NCBI GenBank assembly: GCA_019321725.1
Contig: CM033120.1
Location: forward strand, 13,980,278-14,044,277
Direction of reading: 5' to 3'
From: Paulownia fortunei
Taxonomy: Eukaryota > Streptophyta > Magnoliopsida > Lamiales > Paulowniaceae
Length of the DNA stretch: 64,000 bases
The notes under the pieces are model-generated. The model was not told the origin of the DNA, made no database searches, and saw nothing but the letters and a program-made list of their open reading frames with translations. The position numbers and the translations under genes are program-made. Shown piece after piece: positions 13,492 through 24,949 of the stretch (its first letter is position 1; each line of letters begins with the position of its first letter).

Positions 13492-15951
13492 GCATGCAAT
13501 AATATATAGCTTTCAAGAGCACCTAAAAGAAATGTGCAAAATTCAGTCACCTGTTTCCAGAGAATCAGAAATGGAAAAGTTGTTTGATCCATAAATGGAG
13601 CAATTGATTTTCCAGGGACATTGCTGTGGAACCATGAACATTAAATAGCATTGTAGCATAATATATTTTTCTAACGATAAGGTTGAAATCAAGGTTGTGT
13701 AAAATCCAGAAAACTGAGCTGTTAAGGTGCATCGTGGTAAACATTAAAAGGGGGCGACAAAAATATGAGGGGATAATGAGATTCATCTTCCACTATTTCA
13801 CATCGTTTACATTTTAATTTAATTCTCATGTTATGGAATTTTAAAATCCATTTCATACCCAAGTGCGTAATCGTCTTCACTCTGGACTATTTCCAATGCA
13901 TTATGTATGGGTGGAATACTAGGTTGTACATGAATTTAAAATCAACTGAAGGGTTTTGCCTTAGTACTTTTCTTATTAAGATAAAAAAAATCCACACTAA
14001 GGAGTTGCATTTTCCTTCATTCGCTTTTCCTTTTCGTTTTTCTCTACTAAATCTTATACCCTAAATGGAGCATACCTAACGTCAAACAATATTTGTTCAT
14101 ATTTGAAAACACTTCTATAATAAAAATTTATTTTTTTTAAAAGTTATTTTTTATTATTAACAAATGTTTGGTGAAATCCATTTGAGAAAAGTGATTTAAA
14201 ACTAGAAGTACATTTTTGACATACAATTATGTTTGTTAAACTAGTTGAAAAATGTATTTTTAATATTTATTTAACAATAATATCCCTTCTTATATTAAAC
14301 ATTTATTCTGCGGCATATGATTTCTCAAATCGTTACATACTTCTTTTAATAATATTTTAATCAATTATAATATTATATTTTTCATCAATTATTAATTTTA
14401 TATATTTCTGTGGAGCTGTTCAAAGAAAAATTGTAAATCAAATTAATGGAAAAAGTACTAACTTAGTTTTATTTTCTTTTCTAAGTCTGCCGCTTTAATT
14501 TTTAAGTAATTGAAATGAACAACTATTTTAATACAATTCTTTCAAAAATAAAATATTATTGTTAAAAATAGAGTAAATAAATTTGAGAAATCTAACTGAA
14601 AAATAAGAATACATGAAATGTTGTAAAAAAAAATTCAAATAAGCAAAAATACAAATAATATCAAATTAAAAAAATATCGCTCATAACAAAATAGAGCATA
14701 AAATACATATTATATAATAAAATGAGTTTGTAAATTTAACTATATAATAAAATGAGTTTGTAATTTTATTAAACTGAACATCATCTCAATTTCAATTAAT
14801 TGATGATTGATGATAATTTTAAACTAATAAAGATGTACAAACAAAGAAAAAAAGATGTTGAACAATAAAAAAATTTGATTTATACTTGTGTAAAATTTTA
14901 AAAGGATGAACGTAGTTCCAAAGAACTTTCAATGTAAAAAAGTATTAAGTTGAGGTTAATATAGGTAATTTAGATAAAAAAAATGATAAAATAGCAAAGT
15001 ATCAATTTTTTAGTAATTTTCAAATAAAAATATAGAAAATCGATTTTGATAAGCTATTTATTTTTACTTCTCTAAAATGAATTTTTTAAAATATGACTTA
15101 TCCTAAAAGTTCATTCGGTATAAACTACCAAACACCTAAAAAAAAATTAAAACGAACTTTTATATCTAAAAATTTAATTAAAAAGCGATTTAAAAAATGC
15201 TGTGTCTCTCTTGTCAACCATCTAAGTTTGAAGAGAAGGACTCAGTCAAATAGTCAATAATGGGCTTCCGAGTTCTGAGCGCTGGACCCCAAGCTCCAAG
15301 CTCCAATCTCAAAGCTCCATTGGTTAGTTTTGGTTGTATTTTCCTTATATCACCTTTTTTTTCTGAAAAAATAAAAAATGAAAAGAAAACGAAAGACCAT
15401 CTGTGTCAAGGTGGTGGAAGGTTAAGGCTGCCCTTTTTATCACTTGTATATAGTCATTCATTAGAAATTTCATTCAGTAGAAAGATATATTAACTGATGT
15501 ACAAATTATATATGATGCACTTAATTTTTAAAATTCTTTCTCAATCTAATTCGACAAACCTAATTAATTACATGGCAAATGTAATAAAACTTATTTTATA
15601 AATAATTCTTTTTTATATTTTAAGTGAAACTGATTTGGGTTTGACAAAATATGCTAAAATTAAGTTCCCCTTGAGGGAGAAAGATGCATGCACTCCATGC
15701 ATGGCATGGATGGAGAATTCATGACGGAATTCAGAAAGTAGAGGGTTATAATCGTTGCAGGGCAAGATCAAAAGTCCTCTAAGATGAGGCTAAAAGTGAC
15801 CGTCAAGTTGAAGAAGTCAGTCTAGCATAGAGGTTTTCTTTTCGAAAGAAAAGAGTGGTTTGCATTAATTAACAATCCCAAGTAGGTTTATGGATGAGAC
15901 GAACCATTTAAGATCAGCCCAACGCCCCGACTCAATAATGAGGATCGTTAT
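13492..15951. other. Intergenic region between Rab3GAP-like and glycine-rich protein genes
   Basis: The first few hundred bases are likely 3' UTR of the upstream gene. From about 14060 to 15140 the DNA is very AT-rich and bounded by weak inverted motifs (TGTTTGGTG at 14165-14173, ACCAAACA near 15127), compatible with a decayed DNA transposon of about 1 kb. A direct repeat, ATATAATAAAATGAGTTTGT, occurs twice within 14711-14762. Short open frames (13828-14064, 15260-15493) show no protein-like features. The final part, 15650-15950, is the promoter of the glycine-rich protein gene. Confidence 0.5.
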
Positions 15952-15961
15952 CTCTATATAA
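15952..15961 (+). promoter_or_regulatory. TATA box of the glycine-rich protein gene
   Basis: CTCTATATAATCCC lies about 60 bp upstream of the ATG at 16021, leaving room for a transcription start near 15985-15990 and a short leader. It is the only good TATA motif at this distance. Confidence 0.65.
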
Positions 15962-16020
15962 TCCCAATTTCCAGTCCTCAAAAGTCTCATCATCAAGGCC
16001 TGAATTTTCTAATTTCAAGA

Positions 16021-16395
16021 ATGGCTTCTAAGTTTCTTCTCCTTCTTCTTCTCCTCTCTGCTCTTGTTTGCACCAGCACTGCAAGGACGCTTGCTGGCTC
16101 GAAGGGCTCTTTCGAAGATGAAAAGTTATTCTTTCCTCTTCCGGGATTCGGCGGTGGTTTTGGAGGTGGAGGACTAGGTGGAGGTGCCGGTGCTGGCTTT
16201 GGTGGGGGTGCTGGTAGTGGAGGACTCGGAGGTGGTGGAGGAGGCGGAGGAGGCGGAGGTGGAGGACTTGGTGGTGGTTCTGGATTTGGAGGAGGAGCTG
16301 GTGGTGGTTTTGGCGGTGGGGGTGCTGGAGGAGGAGGGGGTTTTGGAGGTGGCGGTGGCGGTACTGGTGGTGGAATTGGAAGTGGATTTCCTTAA
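16021..16395 (+). CDS. Secreted glycine-rich (cell-wall-type) protein, 124 aa
   Basis: A single exon from the ATG of MASKFLLLLLLLSALVCTS to TAA. Residues 1-21 form a classical signal peptide (Lys then seven consecutive Leu). Residues about 22-43 are a short linker containing the acidic stretch FEDEKLFF. From about residue 43 to the end the chain is almost all glycine, in GGGFGGGG, GAGAGFGGG and GSGLGGG-like blocks, with Phe, Leu and Ala as spacers. It ends GSGFP. This is the layout of plant class I glycine-rich proteins, thought to be structural wall or apoplastic components; no RNA-binding domain or Cys-rich tail is present. The TATA box is 60 bp upstream. Open frames on the other strand and in frame +1 over the same DNA are by-products of the GGN repeats. 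Exact function is unknown; the length may vary among alleles through repeat slippage. Confidence 0.88.
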   Translation: MASKFLLLLLLLSALVCTSTARTLAGSKGSFEDEKLFFPLPGFGGGFGGGGLGGGAGAGFGGGAGSGGLGGGGGGGGGGGGGLGGGSGFGGGAGGGFGGGGAGGGGGFGGGGGGTGGGIGSGFP

Positions 16396-17582
16396 ACAAA
16401 GAAGCTCTCATTCAGGCTTCCACTGGCCAGTGTATCTGGGACTCAATATCCATACCTAAATAAAATTTTACTATAGGCATTTCATTTCAATTTCAATTTA
16501 TTGATGAAGCCAATAGCTATTCTAAGTATGAGTTTCTTGTTTTCCAATGAATGTACTGCTCTCCATGGAATAAATTTATTTGATTATGAAAATGGTTCTA
16601 AGTAAATTTTCTTATTGTTCACTATTTTTAACCTCGTATGAATGCTTTATTGCAACTGTTACATTTTGTGGTTTACATTGAATATATATATATTATTATA
16701 TATTTATATATACTCACACATACGTATAAATTTGTTAATGTGTGTAAAATACATGCATATTTCATGAGTATAACACTTAAATCGATACATAACATTATTT
16801 AAATCTCACTCGTTTGCTCAATATAAGTGCAATTATTACAATAACTTTTAATTAAAATTAAAAAAAAATGATAAATTAATATATGACGAGTTTTAAATGA
16901 TCATAACATCACCGCGACTTAGAGCGTAAATTAAAAATAATAAAAATTAAAATAATTATATTAATATAGTTTAAATAAGTAAGTGTTGCATTTCAACTCA
17001 TATTTTGGTAATATTTGACTTAATAAATCTAAGTTAAAATCATTATTTTCATGTAAGTCTTGAAAAATAGTTTATTAATGATATGATCGTTTTTTCTGAT
17101 TGAGTTTTAAAAGTAATTAAAGATAATGATATGGAAAATATTAAATTACTAAAAGAATTCTAAGCAGTCATAGCCATCGTTACGATTTGCGAACTTTTTG
17201 TGCCTCTGCAAAAGCTGTATCTTGTTGTTTTATTCATCACTTTCTCATAAATATAGGCTGGTTTTATTTTTAAACTTTATTTTTATTTTTAATTTATTCT
17301 CTCAAAACACATTAAAATATATATCATATTTTTTAATATATTTTTCTTTTAATACATTAAATTTTTCAATACATTCTCCCAAAATACTCAAAACAAATCC
17401 AAACATTCTTATAGTATTTCATAGAATTTAATTTGTCCATGAGGTAAAAATGATAAGTAGAAAATTCTTGTCACTTGTTAGAATATGATTTATATATTAT
17501 TAATGCAGAATTTAACAACTTTTAGAGCACATATAAAATAAAGCAAATCTCCTTTTTAAATCACTAGATTGAATTCAGAGCA

Positions 17583-17935
17583 TGGTTTTCATAACCAGAT
17601 TGGATCGGTATATTTAATAAAAAATTAGTAGTTGATCCGATTCGATTTGTTGCAAAAAAATAAAAAATCAAATTAAATCGTTCAATTTTTTTTTATAAAG
17701 TTCAAATCTGATATTTGATTATATGTATTTGGTTACTTGAATTTTAGAATTTGTTAAATGTATTTTTTAATTAATAAATTATTTCTTTTTTTTATCTTTT
17801 ATTACATTATCATTATATATACTACAATAAAAAAATATAATAATTTTTTATTAGATTGATAGAATCAATATTTGAACTGCTCCCTACCAATGAATCATTG
17901 ATCAAATTAATTTAGACATCAGTTTAATAATAAAA
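17583..17935. repeat. Degenerate MITE-like element
   Basis: Begins GGTTTTCATAACCAGATTGG and, near its right side, contains AATGAATCATTGATCAAATT, which is close to the right-end sequence of the element at 29763-30108. Length, AT-rich core and the end motifs suggest the same non-autonomous family, here more decayed. Boundaries are approximate. Confidence 0.35.
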
Positions 17936-18575
17936 ATATTATTGTAGAATGTCAAAAGATAAATCCTAAATAAAGGGTCATGTGATTTAGGTTACTAGGT
18001 AAAATTATCACATTGCAATTTATTGTTAGTGGCAATACACATTCTTTGCGGCGCCCCACTAAATTATAGCCTTTTCTAGGCTTCTAGCTAAGCGCCGAAG
18101 TGCCCAACATTGCCAAACAATAAACATAGTCCGGAATAGAAACTTTATTACGTCTGCATAACTAGACTTCACCCCTAATGAATTTAGTCTTCTATATTCC
18201 TCAAAATACATAAATCACTCGATGTTGTCTATGCTCGCAAACATTGTCTTGAACACGTACAAATTTAATATTTATACTTTTGAATTAAATATTTAAATAA
18301 TATTATCTTAATAAAAATAATTTATATAATTTTTAGTACAATTTGAATATTTTGCATTCAAATTCAGTTTTTTTTTTTAAAATAGAGAATATTTTAAATT
18401 ATATTTTTTTAAAAAAATAATTAGTAAGTTAAGTAATTTAAATTTAAAAAAACTAAAGTAATAAATGAGATAATAAATACACAAAAAATATTAAATATTA
18501 AAAAAATATTTTAATTGTTTGACTTTAAAATAAACTATTAACTATTTAATATAAATGAATTTTGTACTCTTTCGC

Positions 18576-18597
18576 ATATATATATATATATATATAT
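18576..18597. repeat. (AT)n microsatellite
   Basis: An uninterrupted alternating AT run of about 22 bp. Similar short AT tracts occur at about 4002, 25249, 25859 and 28658. Confidence 0.9.
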
Positions 18598-19040
18598 CAA
18601 TCTAATGCCTTGGAAATATATGGTCATAACAATCAGTTAGAAGTGATGCGAGATTGAACACTTGAGTGGTTTAATAGAAGTATTACTACTTCAATCCCGT
18701 TGTAGCAGTTGATCATTTCTGAGTGTAATAACAAATTATTTACTTATTTTTATTAATTTCATTGAATAATATTATATATAACTAATTATAACATTTTAAG
18801 ATCTTAATAAATTTAAATTTATCAAAAAAACTCATAAATAAGACAATTCAAGGATTAAACAATATGAATATTTACCGCAATAAAATGAATTATAATTTTG
18901 GAATAGAGAGAGTTAGTTTAGTATAGCCTTAGGTAGGTTAAGTTTTTCTAGTCATTCTTGTTGTGAAACACATCGATATATTAATATCTAAGTTGGGTTT
19001 GTACTGTATATTAATCACATAAGAAGTATAATTTATTTAT

Positions 19041-19211
19041 AATATAATTTAAATTCAATTAAAGTTGAAATTTTCGAAAATACATCCTATCCATGGACTC
19101 TGTCCTCTTTATATTTTTTATATATACATATATTATTCATAATATGATTTAAATTCAATTGAAGTTGGAATTTCCGAAAATACATTCTATGCATGGACTC
19201 TGTCCTCTTTA
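19041..19211. repeat. Tandem duplication, 71-bp units at a 100-bp period
   Basis: Units at 19041-19111 and 19141-19211 match with a handful of differences and exactly the same spacing at both ends. Both contain ATTTAAATTCAATT and GGACTCTGTCCTCTTTAT. The 29-bp spacer is AT-rich. No coding role is apparent. Confidence 0.85.
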
Positions 19212-22163
19212 TTATATATATATAAATTTAATTTGCGATGTGATTTTATAATCAAGTATATTATGGATTGAAGAGACTTGAGCAAACTTCAATGGGCCCA
19301 AATGTACAGAAAATTAAGAAGGCCCCAACAACAGGGTTTAGGCCTACATACTAAATATCCTAAGTCGTATCTGCTCTGGCCCAACAACCCGTGTTCTGTC
19401 TGAAATGTCAATCTTTGCCACAGTTGAGCATTTTTACTTTTAATTGTAGTTAATGGAAAGGATCAATATGTTTAGAGAGTTATGACCATATATTTTCTTT
19501 TAATTTTTTTTTAATAGTTTAAGATTATAATATAAATCTAGTGGTCTAATAATTTCAATTTCAAATTCGGAGCACGCCTAATCTCAAGCGGGGGCTGGGT
19601 GGAAATGGGTTGGGGGGTCCATATAAATTTTGAGGAGTCAGCTAATCTCCTACCCTGATTCTTTTCTTCCTTTAATTATTTGGGATATGAGATCTTATTT
19701 GGGTATGGCTATGCGGCAGGTTCAAATATTAACTTGTTTTGAATTTTTCCATCGGGGACAAAGTTTTATTATTACAAACGCATTCGGAATATATTTTAAA
19801 ATTTGATTTTCCCCAAACTCGTCATGTTTATTTTTATTTTTAAAATTTATTTTATATATATTTATGAATATCATTTTATTAAAAATTATATTTTTTTATA
19901 AATTCTTAGTGGTATTTTTATTAAAAATATATAATTTTTTAATTTTTTTAAAATTATTAAATGGATTTAGTCCGCCTAACTCATTAGGTCCGAGTTCGAA
20001 TCCTAAAAAATCTGGATGGAGTGAATATCGACTTTCAACCACTCTCTTGTCATATCTAATCCCATCAACCTATCACTTTCATCTTATAAGAAAATTTTGA
20101 ACCATTGAATTAAAATTTTGCTTTAATACAATGGAAAGGGGATTTATTTTCTTGGGACCTCTATCTGACCATGATTTAGCAACAGAATAGTAAGAAACCA
20201 ATTGATGTAGTGACACGGACCTGATCAGGCTGAGTATGAAACCAATAGCGGTGGAACCAAATCAGGACGGGAAATGGAATTCCGTGGCATCAGGCGCCGG
20301 GGGTGAACAAAGAGGTGAAATTTGATTGGACTAAAACAGCAAATATTATCCACTAGGAAATCATATTCGACAGAACATATGTTGGGTTTTGATGGGAAAA
20401 CACAGAAGGAAATGTGACAAGTTGCAGGAGTAAAACTGTAGTGGTCTCCTGCTTGTAGAACAGATTGAGAAATTCAAATCTTTCTGGATCATAACTGTCC
20501 TTCCATGTTTCTTTGGTTTCTTCTCTTGTCCTTTTCCACTCTGTACTTATGGCAATGGAAGTTCCTGATGTCCATTGTACTTGGCAATATTCAATATAGT
20601 TTAAAATAATTGTTCTGGATATTGTAATTTTAATTTTTTTAAAATTAATAATTCAAATTAAAAATTCTATGTAAATTTTTTATTTTTGGGTGGATTTTTA
20701 TTTGTAACACGCATAAATTGTTAAAGCTTCGAATTATTTCAATAAAAAAAATTTAATGTTTGAGTCAGAACAAGATGAATAATGTAAAAATAAAGAACAA
20801 CTAAATAAAATTGTGTATTTTTGAATTATGAGAATTTGTGATACTTATAATATAAATTAAAAGATTTTTGTGGATTTTGACCTTACCAGACTTAGTACAA
20901 TTTATGAATTTGATTTATCGGATCTTTTCTTTTTTCTTTTTACTTATAATTCGAATAAATTTCTTAAACTTAACTTCTTTTATTTTCATAACCCATCAAT
21001 GAACTTCATTATTTTTATGAATGAATCGTCGTATAATTTAGCAGATTTTTTTTTAAAAAGTATTACACTACAAAAATAATATAACATCAAAATTAATAAG
21101 GTAAATTAGTCAAAATTCCACTACTTATTGTTCTAAAAAAGGGTTACATTACCCAAACAATTGCAGTATTTCCTTTCAGCTAGTGTCGCAAAAAATCTAG
21201 CCCCTGATTTAAGCAATAATTGCTAAGCCCTGAGAGTTCTAAACTGTTAATGATCTTTCCGCAATTCGTTGTTTCCTCAGCCCATAAAAACATGTAGTTT
21301 GAACGGAGGAAAATGGAGACAAAGCGTGCTGACCCGTGCAAGTGGGCCGGATAACTAGCGCCCTTACCTTCACACAAAGCGTGCGACCATGTAAAACTAA
21401 TTGAGTTATTTCTAACACGAAACGCGACAAAAAAGAAAAAAAAAGAAAAAGAAAAATTAGGAGATTCATATATGGGCGCACCAATTGTGGTGGTGTAGGG
21501 GTCAACAATTGAGGTGACGTCATTGATGAAGTAAGTGGAATTCCCAAGGGATGTTTGTGCTCTCAATGAAAGGTGCATAGGATTCGCAGCAAAAAATTGT
21601 AGCCTTAACAAAGAGCGTTGAAATTCATGCTCCACTAACTTTGTTTTACTTAGGAAAGTTGTCTATGACATAATATTGGCATATATCTAATACTCATCCG
21701 TACGTCCCGAAGTGCTTTAGTCTAAAATAGTCTTAGAATAAGTGAAGAAATCTTATGGTTTTGAAGTAACCATAATCATTCTTACGTAGAGTCCATATAT
21801 GAATAACTTTGTTTTATTTCTATTCATCACATATTCTTTATGGTTATTTCAATTAAAACCTATATCGAGAATAACTATAATTTCTTGTTTTAGCCGTTTA
21901 GGTGAGCAATTACCATATTTTTACTGCCTACTGCATCGAATTGCGGGTTTATTTTTATTTTTTATTTTTTGGATTAGGATAGCCTAAACCCTAATGTCCA
22001 TATAAAAAAGCATCTGGTGAGAGAATATTTGTACATTTGTCTTGTTCTTGCTCTTTGAGTAAACTATTGGCTAATCTAAAGTTGGTAAACTCCAAATTTC
22101 CAAAGGACCATTTCCATTGGAACAATCAAAGATGGGCTCATTGGTGGTCATCTTGTTCGTTAG

Positions 22164-22414
22164 TTGACGTGTAAGTTTCAAGGTTGCATTATTGACCTAA
22201 CTTTTAATTTCTTGAATAAAAGAATGGTTGACTTCCTAAAGCACAAATATTTTGACACGTCAATTCCCCTTCTGATACTTGAAGTCTTCTATGTTCACAC
22301 CCATTACCTGATTGTCTGAACTCGAAATGGGGTTGACTTTATTATTTTTTTTGCATGACTCCACATCTACCAACAGGAAGTCCCAAAATATTCATACCAC
22401 AAATATAGAGTCAA
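22164..22414. promoter_or_regulatory. Cluster of TTGAC (W-box / as-1-like) cores
   Basis: TTGAC occurs at 22164, 22192, 22228, 22252 and 22333 on the plus strand and as GTCAA at 22259 and 22410. Of these, 22192, 22228, 22333 and 22410 are full W-boxes (TTGACY), the site bound by WRKY factors. The sites at 22164 and 22259 overlap TGACG cores of the as-1/TGA type. No gene start is obvious next to it; the MAPKKK gene to the right points away (its 3' end faces this cluster). Regulatory function is inference. Confidence 0.35.
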
Positions 22415-22956
22415 CTCAGCTCCGGTCTCATCCCTTCACCTCCCCTATCTAACCATTTTCTCGGTCTAAGTTTGGCCTCTGGAAACATGCTCCATTTAGA
22501 TCAATTAGCACTTTTTTTTTTCTTTTGTTTCAAATTTCATTTCTAGGAAATAGAAAAGGACACATATTAGTTCGATTATAGCCAAAATTTAATTTGACAA
22601 ACCAAGCCAATCACAGGGTAAGTATGTATTCATTTGTCATATGATCAGGTCACATTTCAAGAAGAGTAATCAATAATTATGCAAGTATATTTATTTTGTA
22701 TATGATTAATTACACCTTAAGACAATTTTATAGTATGATATTTGCAACTTATGATAACTTAAAAATGCTAATAATCGCAAAATTGAAACCTTATGGATGT
22801 GCTACAAAGTCATATCCAAACTGATACACTAAAAGACTTAGTTGACAACAGACTTTGTATAGTTTTGTATGCTCGTATTAAATGTTGAGAAATAAAGGTC
22901 AAATCAATAGCATTTCATTAGAATTACTTACATATTGAAACAAAAAAAAAAAAAAG

Positions 22957-22980
22957 ATATATATATATATATATATATAT
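22957..22980. repeat. (AT)n microsatellite after an A run
   Basis: An A tract at about 22942-22955 runs into about 12 AT dinucleotides, immediately downstream of the MAPKKK gene's 3' end. It is likely length-polymorphic. Confidence 0.9.
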
Positions 22981-23133
22981 TTGTTAACATTCCCAACACT
23001 CTCAATTTCACACTCGCTCCAAAATCGGTGTTTAGCCATCCTTACGGCTTCTTTTAGAAAATTATAATTTGATAAAAGTAGGGGCTAAAAAAAAAAGGCA
23101 CTAAAAAATATTGCCAAGAAATAAAATAAGAGG

Positions 23134-24429
23134 CTAAAAAGTTGTAGGTAAAGTTGATATTGATGAAGAAATAATTCCATTAACATAATTTTCAAAATAA
23201 ATAATTCTGAATACAGAAAAATCTCTCATACTCTCAGTATGTGTAACTGGAACTGTAATACTATCTCCATTAAGACAATCCAACAAAGAATCCTCCATTA
23301 AAATTGAAGTTTGATTGCCTTCTTCATCGACACTCAAGACCGTTACAGACTCTGCGTCGATCAAATCTTCAAAATCTTGGTCCATATCCCTACTGTTCTC
23401 GCAAACTTTTGAACATTCTTCAATTTCGTTTTCCCTCACAGTCAACCAGTCTTCCTCCTCTGTTAAATTCCAGTTCGACGGAGAAGCATCTCCAACCAAA
23501 GCCCTGATCCTACCCGCGGGAGAATCCGAAGACGAAGCAATTTCCGTCGGATTTCGAGAAGAATCCGATACGTCAACAGCATCCCAAAAGCCTTGATCCA
23601 TTACACTAGTCGGAGATTTCCTCGTAAGCTCTCTGATTTCCCCACAATTCTCCTCTACGGAATTGAAAAATGGATGCTGCAAAAGTTGAGCCGCCGTCCA
23701 CCGTTCTTTTGAGTCCCTCATCAAGCACTTGCTGAGAAAATCCTTGGCATTATCGGAAAACCAGCTGGGAGATTCCGGGACATCCCCGGAAAATGCGATT
23801 CTGTAAAGGGCTGATGCAGGGTCCTTCATCTCCGGCCAGGGATTAGATCCAGTGGCCATTTCAATAATTGTACAACCCAGAGCCCATATATCAGCCGGAA
23901 AACTTTGCTCCTCGCCGCGTGCAACCTCCGGCGCCATGTACCCCGGCGTCCCGGAAAATGCCGATGTTGCAGGTTCCCCGGATTCTATCCATTTTGCACA
24001 CCCGAAATCTGCGATCTTTAATCCATCATCGCCAATTAGAATGTTCTGACCTTTGATGTCACAGTGCACCAATCCCTTCAGGTGAAGATAATTCAACCCC
24101 AGCAGCAATTCATGCGCATAGAATCGAATTACGTTCTCATCCAGGGAACCCCCCTGTTTTCTGATCCGATCAGAAAGCGTGCCACCGGGGAGATACTCCA
24201 AGAAAAGGTTGTACACGGGTTTATTTTTCTCACACGTTATATCAGAGCCTAAGCACTTGACTATATAAGGAGAGCAAAGCTGAGAAATCAAGTATTCCTC
24301 TCTTTGTAACAAGGTAGAAGAAGAAAGATCAGTAGACTTAACGGCGAAGAGGTTGCCGGTGTGGGTGGTGGCGAGAGACACCTCTGCGGAGGAGCCACGG
24401 CCGATCGTGGGACCCCTTGTCCACGCCAT
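23134..24429 (-). CDS. MAPKKK15/16/17/18-type protein kinase, 431 aa, intronless
   Basis: The ATG at 24429-24427 opens MAWTRGPTIGRGSSAEV, the N-terminus of this MAPKKK (MEKK-like) group, in which the kinase domain starts at residue 3-4; an in-frame extension upstream lacks an ATG. Visible elements: glycine loop GRGSSAEV (10-17), lysine in FAVK (about 31), HCDIKGQN catalytic loop (about 122-129), ADFGCAKW (about 140-147), GTPGYMAPE, DIWALGCTIIEM and the RWTAAQLLQHPF subdomain XI near 255. HCD replaces HRD, as is normal for the group. The C-terminal 170 residues are acidic and Ser-rich with no domain. Family members phosphorylate MAPKKs (for example MKK3) and several are induced and activated by ABA. 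Neighbours are unrelated. A TATA box lies about 105 bp upstream and ABRE-like boxes further up. The closest Arabidopsis relative by position is probably MAPKKK15, but subgroup identity needs a tree. Confidence 0.93.
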   Translation of the reverse strand: MAWTRGPTIGRGSSAEVSLATTHTGNLFAVKSTDLSSSTLLQREEYLISQLCSPYIVKCLGSDITCEKNKPVYNLFLEYLPGGTLSDRIRKQGGSLDENVIRFYAHELLLGLNYLHLKGLVHCDIKGQNILIGDDGLKIADFGCAKWIESGEPATSAFSGTPGYMAPEVARGEEQSFPADIWALGCTIIEMATGSNPWPEMKDPASALYRIAFSGDVPESPSWFSDNAKDFLSKCLMRDSKERWTAAQLLQHPFFNSVEENCGEIRELTRKSPTSVMDQGFWDAVDVSDSSRNPTEIASSSDSPAGRIRALVGDASPSNWNLTEEEDWLTVRENEIEECSKVCENSRDMDQDFEDLIDAESVTVLSVDEEGNQTSILMEDSLLDCLNGDSITVPVTHTESMRDFSVFRIIYFENYVNGIISSSISTLPTTF

Positions 24430-24531
24430 TGAAGAGAGAAAAAGGTGAAGCAATGGATCAAGATTGAAGGTTTAAACCTTCTTGGTTTTGAACTCTAGCA
24501 AAAAATGTATGCTTGGGGTCCCGTTGGAGCC

Positions 24532-24539
24532 ATATTTAT
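24532..24539 (-). promoter_or_regulatory. TATA box of the MAPKKK gene
   Basis: The minus strand reads CTTATAAATATGG, about 105 bp upstream of the ATG at 24429. Spacing fits a leader of roughly 70 nt. Confidence 0.7.
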
Positions 24540-24740
24540 AAGCGGAAAGGTGACACCAAAAAGAGTTAGCTGTATGTTACAGTTATTCACTGTATTTATT
24601 TGGGGTGTCATTTATTCTTTTGGTGGTTGTTTTGTTGTCTATATGAAGAGAATCTTTCTTGGGTATACATATTTGTTTTGTTGACCTTTCCTTTTTATTT
24701 TCCTCTGTTAAAAGTGATAATACTTGAGCTGGGAGTGGAC

Positions 24741-24946
24741 CACGTGGCGAGAGGAGAGAGGGTTAGGAGCTTTGGGCCGACCCTGGGCGGCGCGTTGCTT
24801 TGGTACGAATAAAGTCGTCCATATGAGGACACGTGAGAACGTGCTACTGACTGCCGCTATCATCGCTAAACTACGCAATCACCAACCATTTTAACCAACC
24901 AAACGCGCCAGCTATATGGGATGCGCTTTTAACATATTGCGGCGCG
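24741..24946. promoter_or_regulatory. ABRE/G-box and CGCG-box cluster upstream of the MAPKKK gene
   Basis: CACGTGGC at 24741-24748 is a textbook ABRE/G-box. A second CACGTG is at 24830-24835, and a third ACGTG core at 24839-24843. Three CGCG boxes of the CAMTA type (VCGCGB) lie at 24791, 24904 and 24943. All are 200-420 bp upstream of the TATA box. Paired ABREs are the usual requirement for ABA induction through bZIP (ABF/AREB) factors, which fits the known ABA-inducibility of the MAPKKK17/18 relatives. Function here is inferred. Confidence 0.6.
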
Positions 24947-24949
24947 TTA

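Larger units (their letters stand above)
16396..22956. other. Long AT-rich intergenic region, no gene recognised
   Basis: About 6.5 kb without a convincing protein gene. It contains a MITE-like segment (17583-17935), an (AT)n tract at 18576-18597, a 100-bp-period tandem duplication (19041-19211), and a telo-box-like AAACCCTAA followed by CATATAAAAAAGC near 21986-22010 that could be a plus-strand promoter or an LTR scrap. A dense cluster of TTGAC motifs lies at 22164-22414. The minus-strand open frame 21180-21635 is interrupted by a poly-Phe stretch and looks accidental. The segment 20160-20580 is less AT-rich but unrecognised. Confidence 0.5.

Noticed and set aside
13224..13592. Antisense open frame over the last Rab3GAP exon
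   Set aside because: It is opposite a well-supported exon that joins in frame; no independent evidence.
16028..16459. Antisense 127-codon and +1-frame 93-codon frames over the glycine-rich gene
   Set aside because: They are shadows of the GGN repeats; the sense frame has a signal peptide, TATA box and proper start.
19965..20015. Possible SINE or tRNA-derived element (GAGTTCGAATCC resembles a pol III B box)
   Set aside because: No matching A box at the right distance, no poly-A or poly-T tail and no target duplication found.
21180..21635. 151-codon minus-strand open frame
   Set aside because: It contains a long Phe/Ser run from a T-rich tract, has no recognisable motif, no promoter context and an overlapping second frame of similar length. 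Probably chance.
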